From contig NZ_JBFLUG010000013.1 of NCBI RefSeq assembly GCF_041008525.1, positions 32,649 to 96,648 on the forward strand: DNA of 64,000 nt. Reading direction: 5' to 3'. Position 1 is the first letter of the stretch; every line of letters starts with the position of its first letter. The notes under the pieces are model-generated. The model was not told the DNA's origin. It ran no database searches and was given only the letters and a program-made list of their open reading frames with translations. Origin of the DNA: Parafrankia sp041008525. Its GTDB lineage: Bacteria > Actinomycetota > Actinomycetes > Frankiales > Frankiaceae. Both the position numbers and the translations under genes were made by a program. Shown in pieces: positions 8,584-16,003 of this stretch.

Positions 8584-9596
8584 GCCTCACCGCAGGACCT
8601 GCGGGCGACCAGCGACGGTTCGACGAGCACGGCGACCGTCTCGCCCGGGGATTCGACGACGAGCTCGGCGGCTCGGCGGCCCATCCGGTAGGCGGGCTGG
8701 GTGATCACGGTGATGCCGAGCGCGGGCGCCCAGGCGAAGTCGTCCATCGTCAGGAAGGCGATGTCGCCGGGCATGGCGAGCCCTCGGGCAGTCAGCGCGG
8801 TGTGGGCGGCCACGGTCAGCCGGCCGGCGGTGCACGCAATCGCGTCCAGTGGCCTCCCCTGGTCCCGAGCACGCCCGAGGAGCAGGCCCACCGCCCGGTC
8901 GACCTCCGTCACGCTCTGCGCAACGGTCACCGCCGACTCGGGCAGGGGTAGCCCGAGGCCGGTGAGGGCGTTACGCAGCCCCGCGAGGCGCCCCAGCTGG
9001 GAGGAGCGGTCACCGGAGGTCACGACCCCGACGGATGACCGCCCGCACGCGGCCAGATGCGTGGCCATCAGCCGGCCGGCCGCCACGTTGTCCAGGCTGA
9101 TGGAGTGCAGGGCCGGCGGCGGACCCGGAACAACGCCCGCACCCGGAACAGCGCGCGCGACGATCACGCACGGAGTGCCGTTCTCGGCCAGCTGGCGGAG
9201 GCGGCCGTCGGTGCTCTCGTCGGTCGTCGCGATCAGCCCGCGCACCCGGTGTTCGTCCATCATCCCGACCAGCGCGGCCTCGTGGTCGTTCGGGCGGAAC
9301 GTGCTGGTGAACATCACGAGGCTGTCGTGGGCGGCCGCGACGTCATCGATGCCGCGCATCAGGTCCAGGTAGAAGGGGCTGCTCAGGTCACGGACGACGA
9401 CGCCGATCGTGCGGGAGCGCCCGGCGAAGATGCCTCTCGTGAGCGCGTTGGGGGTGTATCCGAGACGGGTCACCGTCTCCCACACCCGGGCGGCCGTCGG
9501 CGGGGTGACGGGCCCGCCGTTGAGCACCCGGGAGACCGTCGCCGTGGACACACCCGCGTGCGCGGCGACGTCACCGATGGTCACCCGCTTCGTCAT
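8523..9596 (-). CDS. LacI/GalR-family transcriptional regulator
   Basis: This 357-residue repressor-type protein starts with the classical LacI headpiece (residues 1-28: TIGDVAAHAGVSTATVSRVL). A periplasmic-binding-protein-like effector domain follows (IGVVVRDLSSPFYLDLMRGI, then a DIAFLTMDDFAWAPALGITVI-type segment). The start at ATG 9596 has GGAGGAG 5-8 bases upstream. It lies 72 bases behind the amidohydrolase on the same strand, so FAD oxidoreductase, amidohydrolase and regulator look like one operon under autoregulation. A candidate operator sits at 12390-12403. The C-terminal tail of about 25 residues is longer than usual and overlaps the convergent small gene. The ligand cannot be read from the sequence. 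Confidence 0.92.
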   Translation of the reverse strand: MTKRVTIGDVAAHAGVSTATVSRVLNGGPVTPPTAARVWETVTRLGYTPNALTRGIFAGRSRTIGVVVRDLSSPFYLDLMRGIDDVAAAHDSLVMFTSTFRPNDHEAALVGMMDEHRVRGLIATTDESTDGRLRQLAENGTPCVIVARAVPGAGVVPGPPPALHSISLDNVAAGRLMATHLAACGRSSVGVVTSGDRSSQLGRLAGLRNALTGLGLPLPESAVTVAQSVTEVDRAVGLLLGRARDQGRPLDAIACTAGRLTVAAHTALTARGLAMPGDIAFLTMDDFAWAPALGITVITQPAYRMGRRAAELVVESPGETVAVLVEPSLVARRSCGEAQESREVLRERRRADGRHDQ

Positions 9597-9668
9597 GTCT
9601 CCTCCGGTACCTTCCTCGGGGCCGCGTTCCTCGGGGCCGCACAGAGCTGCGTTCGTCAGGGCCTCTGG

Positions 9669-11021
9669 TCAGTCGGTGGCACGGCGGCCGTGACGGACGG
9701 CGATCTCGCCACCGATCAGGACGGTGTCCACCGCAGCCAGCCGCGCGGGATCCGTCACCACCAGGTCTGCGATCGCGCCCGGCACGACGCGGCCACGGCG
9801 GGACGCCAGCCCCGGGATGGCATCCGCGACGTTCGCGGTCGCCATGGCAATCGCGGCCGGCAGGCTCACGACACCCGCTGCGACGGAGCTGTCGATCGCC
9901 AGCAGGATCGGATCGTGGTGGCCGCCCGCGTAGTCGGTCGAGATCGTGTCGACGAGCCCGGCGGAGAACAGCGCATAGAGCAGCTCGGGGCCGGTCGTGA
10001 GCCGCCTGGCGCCGAACGTGTCGAGGGTGGAGACGTCCACGATGACCCCCGCCTCCCTGAGCCGTTCCGCATGCTCGAGGGCTTCGCGCAGCTCGAAGCT
10101 GGAGTGGTTGGAGTGCCCGGCGATCATCGTGACATCGGTGGCCGCGAGGGACATGACCTGGGTCATCGACGCGGCCGCGTTGTGCACCGCCACCGGCACG
10201 CCCAGGGCGCGTGCCTGCTCGGCCGCCTCGCCGAGCCCGTGCAGTGCGACGTCGAACGCGGGCAGCACGATGGACGAGACAAGGTCTCGCACGTCCTCGA
10301 CCGACAGCCGGCCGGTCAGCCCGGCGGCGGCCAGTGCCTGTTCGACGGCGTCCCGATCGAAGGCCGACACCGCGATGTGGCGGCCCAGGACGGCGATCTT
10401 CAGCCCGTTCGCCTGTCGCGGTGTGATCGTGACCCCGGTGCGTCGCGCGATTTCGGCCGGGATGTACAGATAGCTCGCCCCTCCCCCGCCGAGGGTGTGA
10501 CCGGCCCCGATCTCACCGAGCGCGACGGCTCCCGCGCCGACGGCCTGGCGGGCGGTGAACCGGCGGTTGGCCTCGGTGAGACCGCCACCGTCCGCGATGG
10601 TGGCCGCCTCCAGGCAGGCGGGAGTGTTACAGCTGGCCAGCCGGACGTTGACCGGATGAGCGCTGTCGGTCCGGGCGAGGTCGTCCGCGGTGACGAAGCC
10701 GTCCACGCAGAGCACCGTCGTCGTCCCCTCCAGCAGGTGCCGGTCGAGATTGGCCAGCACCTGCTCGGGAGCCAGGCCGACATGCCCACTCGGGAACAGC
10801 GGACCGTACGCGGTGCCGTGGGTGTGGTTGTTGATGAGACCGGGAATCGCCAGCATGCCCGCGCAGTCGAGGATCTCGTCGACCGTCTCGTACGACTCGG
10901 CGGGGCGCGACGGAACGATCTCTCGGATCACATCGCCGGCGATGACGATGTCGAGGCCGCGGCGCGGATCGCCGCCGCGGCCGTCGATCACGTCGGCGTT
11001 GTGCAGGACAACCATGGGCAT
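9669..11021 (-). CDS. Metal-dependent amidohydrolase
   Basis: This 450-residue enzyme is of the amidohydrolase superfamily (TIM barrel with a small beta-sandwich). The strand-1 metal motif is NHTHG (His66, His68). Other expected elements are GEIGAGHT, AVHNAA, AGHSNHSS and the late Asp in STDYAGG, with the closing IADLVV segment of the sandwich domain. It is in the region of enamidase and adenine-deaminase-like enzymes; the exact substrate is not clear. A longer open frame continues upstream inside the FAD gene, but MPMVVLHNADVIDG at 11021 is the obvious start, 10 bases after the FAD gene stop. It is probably co-transcribed with that gene and with the LacI regulator. Confidence 0.85.
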   Translation of the reverse strand: MPMVVLHNADVIDGRGGDPRRGLDIVIAGDVIREIVPSRPAESYETVDEILDCAGMLAIPGLINNHTHGTAYGPLFPSGHVGLAPEQVLANLDRHLLEGTTTVLCVDGFVTADDLARTDSAHPVNVRLASCNTPACLEAATIADGGGLTEANRRFTARQAVGAGAVALGEIGAGHTLGGGGASYLYIPAEIARRTGVTITPRQANGLKIAVLGRHIAVSAFDRDAVEQALAAAGLTGRLSVEDVRDLVSSIVLPAFDVALHGLGEAAEQARALGVPVAVHNAAASMTQVMSLAATDVTMIAGHSNHSSFELREALEHAERLREAGVIVDVSTLDTFGARRLTTGPELLYALFSAGLVDTISTDYAGGHHDPILLAIDSSVAAGVVSLPAAIAMATANVADAIPGLASRRGRVVPGAIADLVVTDPARLAAVDTVLIGGEIAVRHGRRATD

Positions 11022-11031
11022 CGCCGCCGCC

Positions 11032-12213
11032 TCACCCGCCCGGCGGGCGGAACCGCTCGAACCGGAACGCCGCCAGGGCCTCGCCGCGGTCCTCTCCGAG
11101 CACCTCCGCCGCGACCAGGTCGCCCGCGTGCAGGCAGAGCGTCGCGCCGCTGTGCGAGACGGCGAAGTGGAAGCGAGGTAGATCGGCGACCCGCCCGAGC
11201 ACCGGCAGGCCGTCCGTGGGAATGGGCCGTTCACCGACCAGGACGCTGTGCGCCGCCGTACCCGCCGTGCCCGCCGTGCCCGCCGCGTCGGTCGCGCCCG
11301 CCGCGGGTCGGGTGCCGGGGTAGAGCGTGCGGCCTGCCTCGAGGAGCTCCTCGACCGCTGACGGCGCGACACTGATCTCGCCGGTGTCGGACGTGCCAAG
11401 GGCACGGTCGATCTCGGCGGAGTGCAGCAGCAGCCCGCCGCTTCCGTCCGGGCGCAGATGGACGCGTGGCGCACGGACCACACGGGACACCGGGACGGCG
11501 GCAGCGGCGGTCGGGGCGGTCGGGGCGGTGCGGACGAGCACGCCGCGGGTGTTGCGCATCGGCAGGTCCAGGCCGGCGAGACGGGCGATCTCATCGGCCT
11601 GTGGGCCCGCGCAGTTCACCACCGCCTCCGCGGCGATCCGCCGTCCCGAGGCGAGTCGAACCGAGAATCCCCCTCCCGCGGGGATCTCCAGGCCGGTGAC
11701 CGGGTCCCCGGTGACGAGTTCGGCGCCGCGGGCCGCGGAGCTGGCCAGCAGGTGCCCGATCAGGCGGGCCGGCTCGAGCCATCCCTCCCGGGGGAAGAAA
11801 ACGATCTCGGCTGCCGGCAGCTCGTCGGGGGCGATACCCGGTTCCAGAGCCACCACCTCCGCTCGGCTGAGCCACTGTGTCTCATAGCCGCGGGCGACGA
11901 GGCCGGCGACCCTCGTCCGCAGTTTCTCCCGTTCGTCATCACCGGCGACCCATTCCAGGTTCCCGCTCTCGTGGTACCAGTCGCTGCCGGGCACCGCGGC
12001 CGCCAACCGGCGGTGGGCCTCCATTCCCGCGACACGAAGATCATGATAGGGACGCGGATGCCGACCCGAGGAATTCGTCCACGCGAACGTCGCGCCGGAG
12101 GTGCCGCCTCCCGCCGCTGCGGCCTCCACCAGGAGGACGTGAGCACCCCGTTCTGTCAGCGAGGCAGTTACCGCCGCGCCGTAGACACCGGCGCCGACAA
12201 CGACCACGGTCAT
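11032..12213 (-). CDS. FAD-dependent amine/amino-acid oxidoreductase (DAO family)
   Basis: This 393-residue flavoprotein begins with a dinucleotide-binding motif (VVVGAGVYGAAV, residues 4-15). It has DAO-type features: an Arg/Ser-rich FAD loop (GGTSGATFAWTNSS), a central substrate barrel and a C-terminal LPVLGRV...FHFAVSHSGATL segment typical of glycine-oxidase/D-amino-acid-dehydrogenase relatives. The start ATG 12213 is preceded by AAGGAG. The much longer open frame upstream is not protein-like. It is first in an operon with an amidohydrolase and a LacI regulator, so the three may degrade an N-containing compound: hydrolysis of a cyclic or acyl amide plus oxidation of a C-N bond. The substrate is unknown. 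An Ala/Thr/Gly repeat lies near residue 310. Confidence 0.85.
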   Translation of the reverse strand: MTVVVVGAGVYGAAVTASLTERGAHVLLVEAAAAGGGTSGATFAWTNSSGRHPRPYHDLRVAGMEAHRRLAAAVPGSDWYHESGNLEWVAGDDEREKLRTRVAGLVARGYETQWLSRAEVVALEPGIAPDELPAAEIVFFPREGWLEPARLIGHLLASSAARGAELVTGDPVTGLEIPAGGGFSVRLASGRRIAAEAVVNCAGPQADEIARLAGLDLPMRNTRGVLVRTAPTAPTAAAAVPVSRVVRAPRVHLRPDGSGGLLLHSAEIDRALGTSDTGEISVAPSAVEELLEAGRTLYPGTRPAAGATDAAGTAGTAGTAAHSVLVGERPIPTDGLPVLGRVADLPRFHFAVSHSGATLCLHAGDLVAAEVLGEDRGEALAAFRFERFRPPGG

Positions 12214-12378
12214 GCTGCTGCTCCTTGCTCCCCGATCGCCAGGGGACTGATGGGACAGGTGATGCCGGCGCCATCCGAGGCATCGGAACGTCCGTGTCAC
12301 GGACGACGGGAATCCTCCACTGACCGCGGTAGGACCCAGGCCGTTGGCGGCGGGACGTGCGCACCGGCAAGCAGCCAG

Positions 12379-12407
12379 ACCATCACACATGTAACTAGTT
12401 TCAGCAA
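12379..12407 (-). promoter_or_regulatory. Candidate promoter and LacI-type operator of the FAD/amidohydrolase operon
   Basis: Read leftward, TTGCTG (12407-12402), a 17-base spacer and GATGGT (12384-12379) form a possible -35/-10 pair about 170 bases before the FAD gene. The spacer and the -35 edge contain TGTAACTAGTTTCA (12390-12403), a 14-base inverted repeat with one mismatched pair. Repressor-type inverted repeats of this size are typical of LacI/GalR sites, and a LacI gene closes the operon. The pairing of site and regulator is inference. Confidence 0.4.
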
Positions 12408-12988
12408 CCAGCACCTGCGGGGCTGTCACGGCCGCCGAGGCTCTCGCCCTGACGCACGCTCGAGACGGGTCGGGGCGCGGACAAAGCCGACCCCGCCCGG
12501 CGCCACACCGGCAACAGAGCAGAGGTGCGAACACGGTCCGACGCCGACATCGAAAGCCGGCAGAAGCCGGTGGAAGCGCGTCAACCAAAGACTTCAGCGG
12601 ATTCTTCCCGCGTTTCGGCGACCCGTTCAGGCCGCCGACGTGAACCCTTTCATTCGCCCGCGCCACTCATCCGGTCCGACCTTTATCAATACCGGCACAG
12701 CGGGAGATGGCCGACGCCATCTCCCGGCCAGGAAATCACCTTCGAGCCCTGCCGACAGCGGCGAACGCCCAGTTCGACGGCTGCGTCGCGGGCCAAGAAG
12801 ACCTCCACCTACACCCACGAATCCGTATGCGCACGCCACCGCCCGACAGGAAGCCAGTCAGTCTCAGCGACGAACAACACCGACGGCGCGAGATGAACGA
12901 ACAGCAGAGGTAGAGATACGAGAAGGGCGGAGGCATCAGAACGGCGGGGAAACCCGCTCCCCGCCACTTCTAATTTATATCGCACGGG

Positions 12989-13007
12989 GGGGCTTGCAGC
13001 AAGGCCC
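12989..13007 (+). promoter_or_regulatory. RAE-like 19-bp inverted repeat upstream of rph
   Basis: GGGGCTTGCAGCAAGGCCC is a near-perfect inverted repeat (8 of 9 arm positions pair around a central A). It matches my recollection of the rifamycin-associated element, a 19-bp inverted repeat found before rifamycin-inactivating genes in actinomycetes. It lies 214 and 316 bases before the two candidate rph starts. TTGCAG inside it, followed 19 bases later by CAGAAT (13019-13024), could be part of the promoter. The exact RAE consensus was not available to compare. Confidence 0.65.
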
Positions 13008-13092
13008 GGGTCGTGCCACAGAATCGTCGGCCGAGGCCACGACACGCGGAAAGGGGGCACGACGTGGGGTGTGGTGTCGACGTAGGGGGCAC

Positions 13093-13224
13093 ATGGTGAG
13101 GCCGGGCCAGCGGTGGAACTGGCAGTGCGCTCGCGGGCGTTCGGGGCACCGGTGCGGGGCTGCGTGCCGACCGAACGGCCGGCGCGACCGGCTGACCCAC
13201 CAGAGGGAGGACGGCCAGGAATGA
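13093..13224 (+). CDS. Candidate 43-residue leader ORF before rph
   Basis: ATG 13093 follows AGGGGG by a short spacer and opens a 43-residue frame that is Arg-rich with three Cys. Its stop codon overlaps the upstream rph start candidate at 13221 (ATGA), an arrangement typical of translational coupling. It has no recognisable domain and could be chance in GC-rich DNA, but its position between an RAE-like site and rph makes a leader peptide possible. Confidence 0.3.
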   Translation: MVRPGQRWNWQCARGRSGHRCGAACRPNGRRDRLTHQREDGQE

Positions 13225-13322
13225 CGACAGGCCCGACGAGAGGTTCGGCAGCGCTGGCGGCGCCGGTGATGCGATCGGCCGCGTCAGTGGAGGCGAGCAC
13301 GGCTGCCGCGGAGGCATCGTTC

Positions 13323-15920
13323 ATGATCGAAAAGTATGTGCTGGATCTTCGGGAGGTCGACGAGACGCAGGCCGCGGTCGCTGGTGGCAAGGGCGCGCAC
13401 CTGGGCGGGCTGTCTCGGATCGACGGCATCCGGGTGCCGGGTGGCTTCTGTGTGACGACCGGTGCCTTCCGGCGGATCATGGCGGAAGCGCCGTCGATCG
13501 ACGATCGGCTGGAGCAGCTGTCCGGCATGAGCCCGGACGACCGGGAGGGGATTCGCGCACTCAGCGCACAGCTTCGCCGGATCATCGAAGGGGTCGCCAT
13601 CCCGCACGACCTCGCGTCGGCGATCATCCGCGCGCTTGCGCGGCACGGCGAGCAGGCCGCCTACGCCGTCCGATCGAGCGCGACGGCGGAGGACCTGCCG
13701 ACGGCCTCCTTCGCCGGCCAGCAGGACACCTACCTGAACGTCGTCGGGCCGGCGGAGATCCTGCGGCACGTCAGCCGGTGCTGGGCCTCGCTGTTCACCG
13801 AGCGGGCCGTGACCTACCGCCAGCGCAACGGCCTCGACCACCGCACGGTCCACATGGCCGTGGTCGTGCAGCAGATGGTTCTCCCGGCGGCGGCCGGCGT
13901 CCTGTTCACGGCCGACCCCGTCACGGGAAACCGGACGGTCGCCACCGTGGAGGCCGGCTTCGGCCTCGGCGAGGCCGTGGTCTCCGGCCTGGTGAACCCG
14001 GACGTCTTCACGGTGCGGCACGGCGACGTCGTCGCCCGGGCGATCGCCGCCAAACAGCGTGCCGTTCACGCCGTGGCGGCCGGTGGTACGCAGGTGGTGG
14101 CCATCGACGCGCAGCGGCAGAGGCAGCCGGCGCTGACGGACGCGCAGGTCCTGCGGCTCGTGCGGCTCGGGCGGCGGATCGAGGCGCACTTCGGCCGCCC
14201 GCAGGACATCGAATGGTGCCTGGCCGAGGGTGGCTTCCAGATCGTGCAGAGCCGGCCGATCACGACGCTGTTCCCCATCCCCGAGGCCGGTGACCAGGAG
14301 AACCACGTCTACGTCTCGGTCGGTCACGGGCAGATGATGACCGACCCGATGAAGCCGCTGGGGCTGTCCCTGTGGCGGCTGACGGCCCTGGTGCCGATGC
14401 ACGAGGCCGGCGGGAGGCTGTTCGTGGACGTCACCCCGCGGCTGGTCTCACCCGCGAGCCGCGCCGGCCTGCTGGACGCCATGGGCAGGGGCGATCCGTT
14501 GGTCAGGGACGCGCTGGAGACCGTCCTCGACCAGGACGGCTTCGTCCCGTCGCTCCCGGACACGAGTCCCGCCGGGCCGCCGGGCGGCGCCGTGCCCGCC
14601 CCGGTCGAGACCGATCCGGCCATCGTCGCCGAGCTGGTCGAGCGCAGCCGGGCGTCCGTCGCCGCCCTCGAGCGCGACATCCGGACGAGGACCGGACCGG
14701 CACTGTTCGACTTCCTGCTGGAGGCCTTCGCGGAACACAGGCGCCTCCTGGGTGATCCGCTGAGCATGCGGGTGATCATGGCGGGGATGGAGGCCACCTG
14801 GTGGCTCAACGACAGGCTGCAGGAGTGGCTGGGCGAGAAGAACGCCGCTGACACGCTGACGCTGTCCGCCCCCGGCAACGTCACGTCCGAGATGGGCCTG
14901 GCGCTGCTCGACGTCGCCGACGTGATCCGCCCGCTGTCGGAGGTCGTGGCGTTCCTGCAGGGCGTCGAGGACGACGACTTCCTGGACGAGCTGGCGACAC
15001 TGCCGGGTGGGGCCGAGGCGCGCGACGCCATCGAGGCGTATCTCGACCGGTACGGCATGCGCTGCGTCGGCGAGATCGACATCACGAGGCCGCGGTGGCG
15101 CGAGCGCCCCACCACGCTCGTGCCCGTCATCCTTGACAATGTCAGGAACTTCGAGCCGGGCGCCGCCCGGCGGCGCTTCGAGCAGGGCCGGCAGCGGGCA
15201 CAGCGGAAGGCACAGGACGTGCTGTCACGCCTGCGGGCCCTGCCGGGCGGAGACGAGAAGGCCGACGAGACCAGGCGGATGATCGACCGGGTCCGCACTT
15301 TCATCGGGTACCGGGAGTACCCGAAGTACGGCATCGTCAGCCGCTCCTTCGTCTACAGGCAGGCCCTGCTGGCGGAGGCCGAGCGCCTGGTGCGGGCCGG
15401 TGTCCTCCGCGAGCGGGAGGACGTCTTCTACCTCACGTTCCAGGAGTTCCATGACGTCGTGCGCGCGCAGCAGGTGGATGACCAGCTCCTCCAGCAGCGC
15501 AGGGACGCGTTCCGCTCGTACCACGCGCTCACCCCGCCCCGGGTCCTCACCTCGGACGGCGAGGCCCTCACCGGGGCGTACCGGCGCGACGACGTGCCGG
15601 CCGGTGCCCTGATCGGTGTGCCGGTCTCCGCCGGGACCGTCGAGGGGCGGGCCCGCGTCATCCCTGACCTGGCGCAGGCCGATCTCGAGGCGGGCGACAT
15701 TCTGGTCACGGCCTTCACGGACCCCAGCTGGTCGCCCCTGTTCGTCGCGGTCGCCGGCCTGGTGACGGAGGTGGGCGGCCTGATGACGCATGGCGCGGTG
15801 ATCGCCCGGGAGTACGGCCTGCCGGCCGTCGTGGGCGTGCAGCGGGCCACCCGGCTGATCCGGGACGGGCAGCGGATCCGCGTGCACGGAACCGACGGGT
15901 ACGTCGAGATCCTGCCCTGA
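13323..15920 (+). CDS. rph: Rifampicin phosphotransferase (rifamycin-inactivating)
   Basis: RPH uses ATP to phosphorylate the C21 hydroxyl of rifamycins, giving resistance (AMP and phosphate are released). The 865-residue product has the three-domain layout: an ATP-grasp domain from the N-terminus (GGKGAHLGGLS; AVRSSATAEDLPTASFAGQQ), a large rifamycin-binding domain (GQMMTDPMKPLGLS; RYGMRCVGEID; GYREYPKYG), and a C-terminal swivelling His domain with the phosphocarrier His823 in GGLMTHGAVIAREYG. Length and motif order match characterised RPHs, and PEP synthases lack the central signatures. I choose ATG 13323 (GGAGG 8 bases upstream) because homologues begin near its MIEKYVLDL; ATG 13221, also with a strong ribosome-binding site, would add 34 residues. 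An RAE-like element lies upstream. Confidence 0.93.
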   Translation: MIEKYVLDLREVDETQAAVAGGKGAHLGGLSRIDGIRVPGGFCVTTGAFRRIMAEAPSIDDRLEQLSGMSPDDREGIRALSAQLRRIIEGVAIPHDLASAIIRALARHGEQAAYAVRSSATAEDLPTASFAGQQDTYLNVVGPAEILRHVSRCWASLFTERAVTYRQRNGLDHRTVHMAVVVQQMVLPAAAGVLFTADPVTGNRTVATVEAGFGLGEAVVSGLVNPDVFTVRHGDVVARAIAAKQRAVHAVAAGGTQVVAIDAQRQRQPALTDAQVLRLVRLGRRIEAHFGRPQDIEWCLAEGGFQIVQSRPITTLFPIPEAGDQENHVYVSVGHGQMMTDPMKPLGLSLWRLTALVPMHEAGGRLFVDVTPRLVSPASRAGLLDAMGRGDPLVRDALETVLDQDGFVPSLPDTSPAGPPGGAVPAPVETDPAIVAELVERSRASVAALERDIRTRTGPALFDFLLEAFAEHRRLLGDPLSMRVIMAGMEATWWLNDRLQEWLGEKNAADTLTLSAPGNVTSEMGLALLDVADVIRPLSEVVAFLQGVEDDDFLDELATLPGGAEARDAIEAYLDRYGMRCVGEIDITRPRWRERPTTLVPVILDNVRNFEPGAARRRFEQGRQRAQRKAQDVLSRLRALPGGDEKADETRRMIDRVRTFIGYREYPKYGIVSRSFVYRQALLAEAERLVRAGVLREREDVFYLTFQEFHDVVRAQQVDDQLLQQRRDAFRSYHALTPPRVLTSDGEALTGAYRRDDVPAGALIGVPVSAGTVEGRARVIPDLAQADLEAGDILVTAFTDPSWSPLFVAVAGLVTEVGGLMTHGAVIAREYGLPAVVGVQRATRLIRDGQRIRVHGTDGYVEILP

Positions 15921-15925
15921 CCGAT

Positions 15926-16003
15926 CCCTCGACCGAGGGCCGTGACGTCACCACCGCGACGTCAGTGCAGACATCAGTGCCGACGTCAGTGCCGTGACGT
16001 CAC
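15926..16003. terminator. Hairpin and paired GTGACGTCAC palindromes between rph and nudC
   Basis: Just after the rph stop, CCCTCG-AC-CGAGGG (15926-15939) can form a tight hairpin. GTGACGTCAC follows twice, at 15942-15951 and 15994-16003, with GACGTCAGTG-type units between. The second copy lies inside the end of nudC. The cluster separates two convergent genes and probably ends transcription. Confidence 0.5.

Larger units (their letters stand above)
12214..13092. other. Long intergenic region without a convincing gene
   Basis: Nearly 900 bases between the divergent FAD operon and the rph leader have no ORF of protein-like composition. The region is visibly less GC-rich than its surroundings, with patches such as TAATTTATAT at 12971. 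It holds the candidate promoter/operator of the FAD operon near 12390 and the RAE-like element near 12990. A decayed gene or an unrecognised RNA cannot be excluded. Confidence 0.6.

Noticed and set aside
6687..8951. Very long plus-strand open frame over the TPR gene and its upstream region
   Set aside because: It is the antisense shadow of the TPR gene, Gly/Arg/His-rich with no domain; long shadow frames are expected at this GC content.
12525..12896. A 123-codon open frame in the rph-upstream region
   Set aside because: It is rich in Arg, Ser, Pro and Thr with no ribosome-binding site or motif, and looks like a chance frame in GC-rich DNA.
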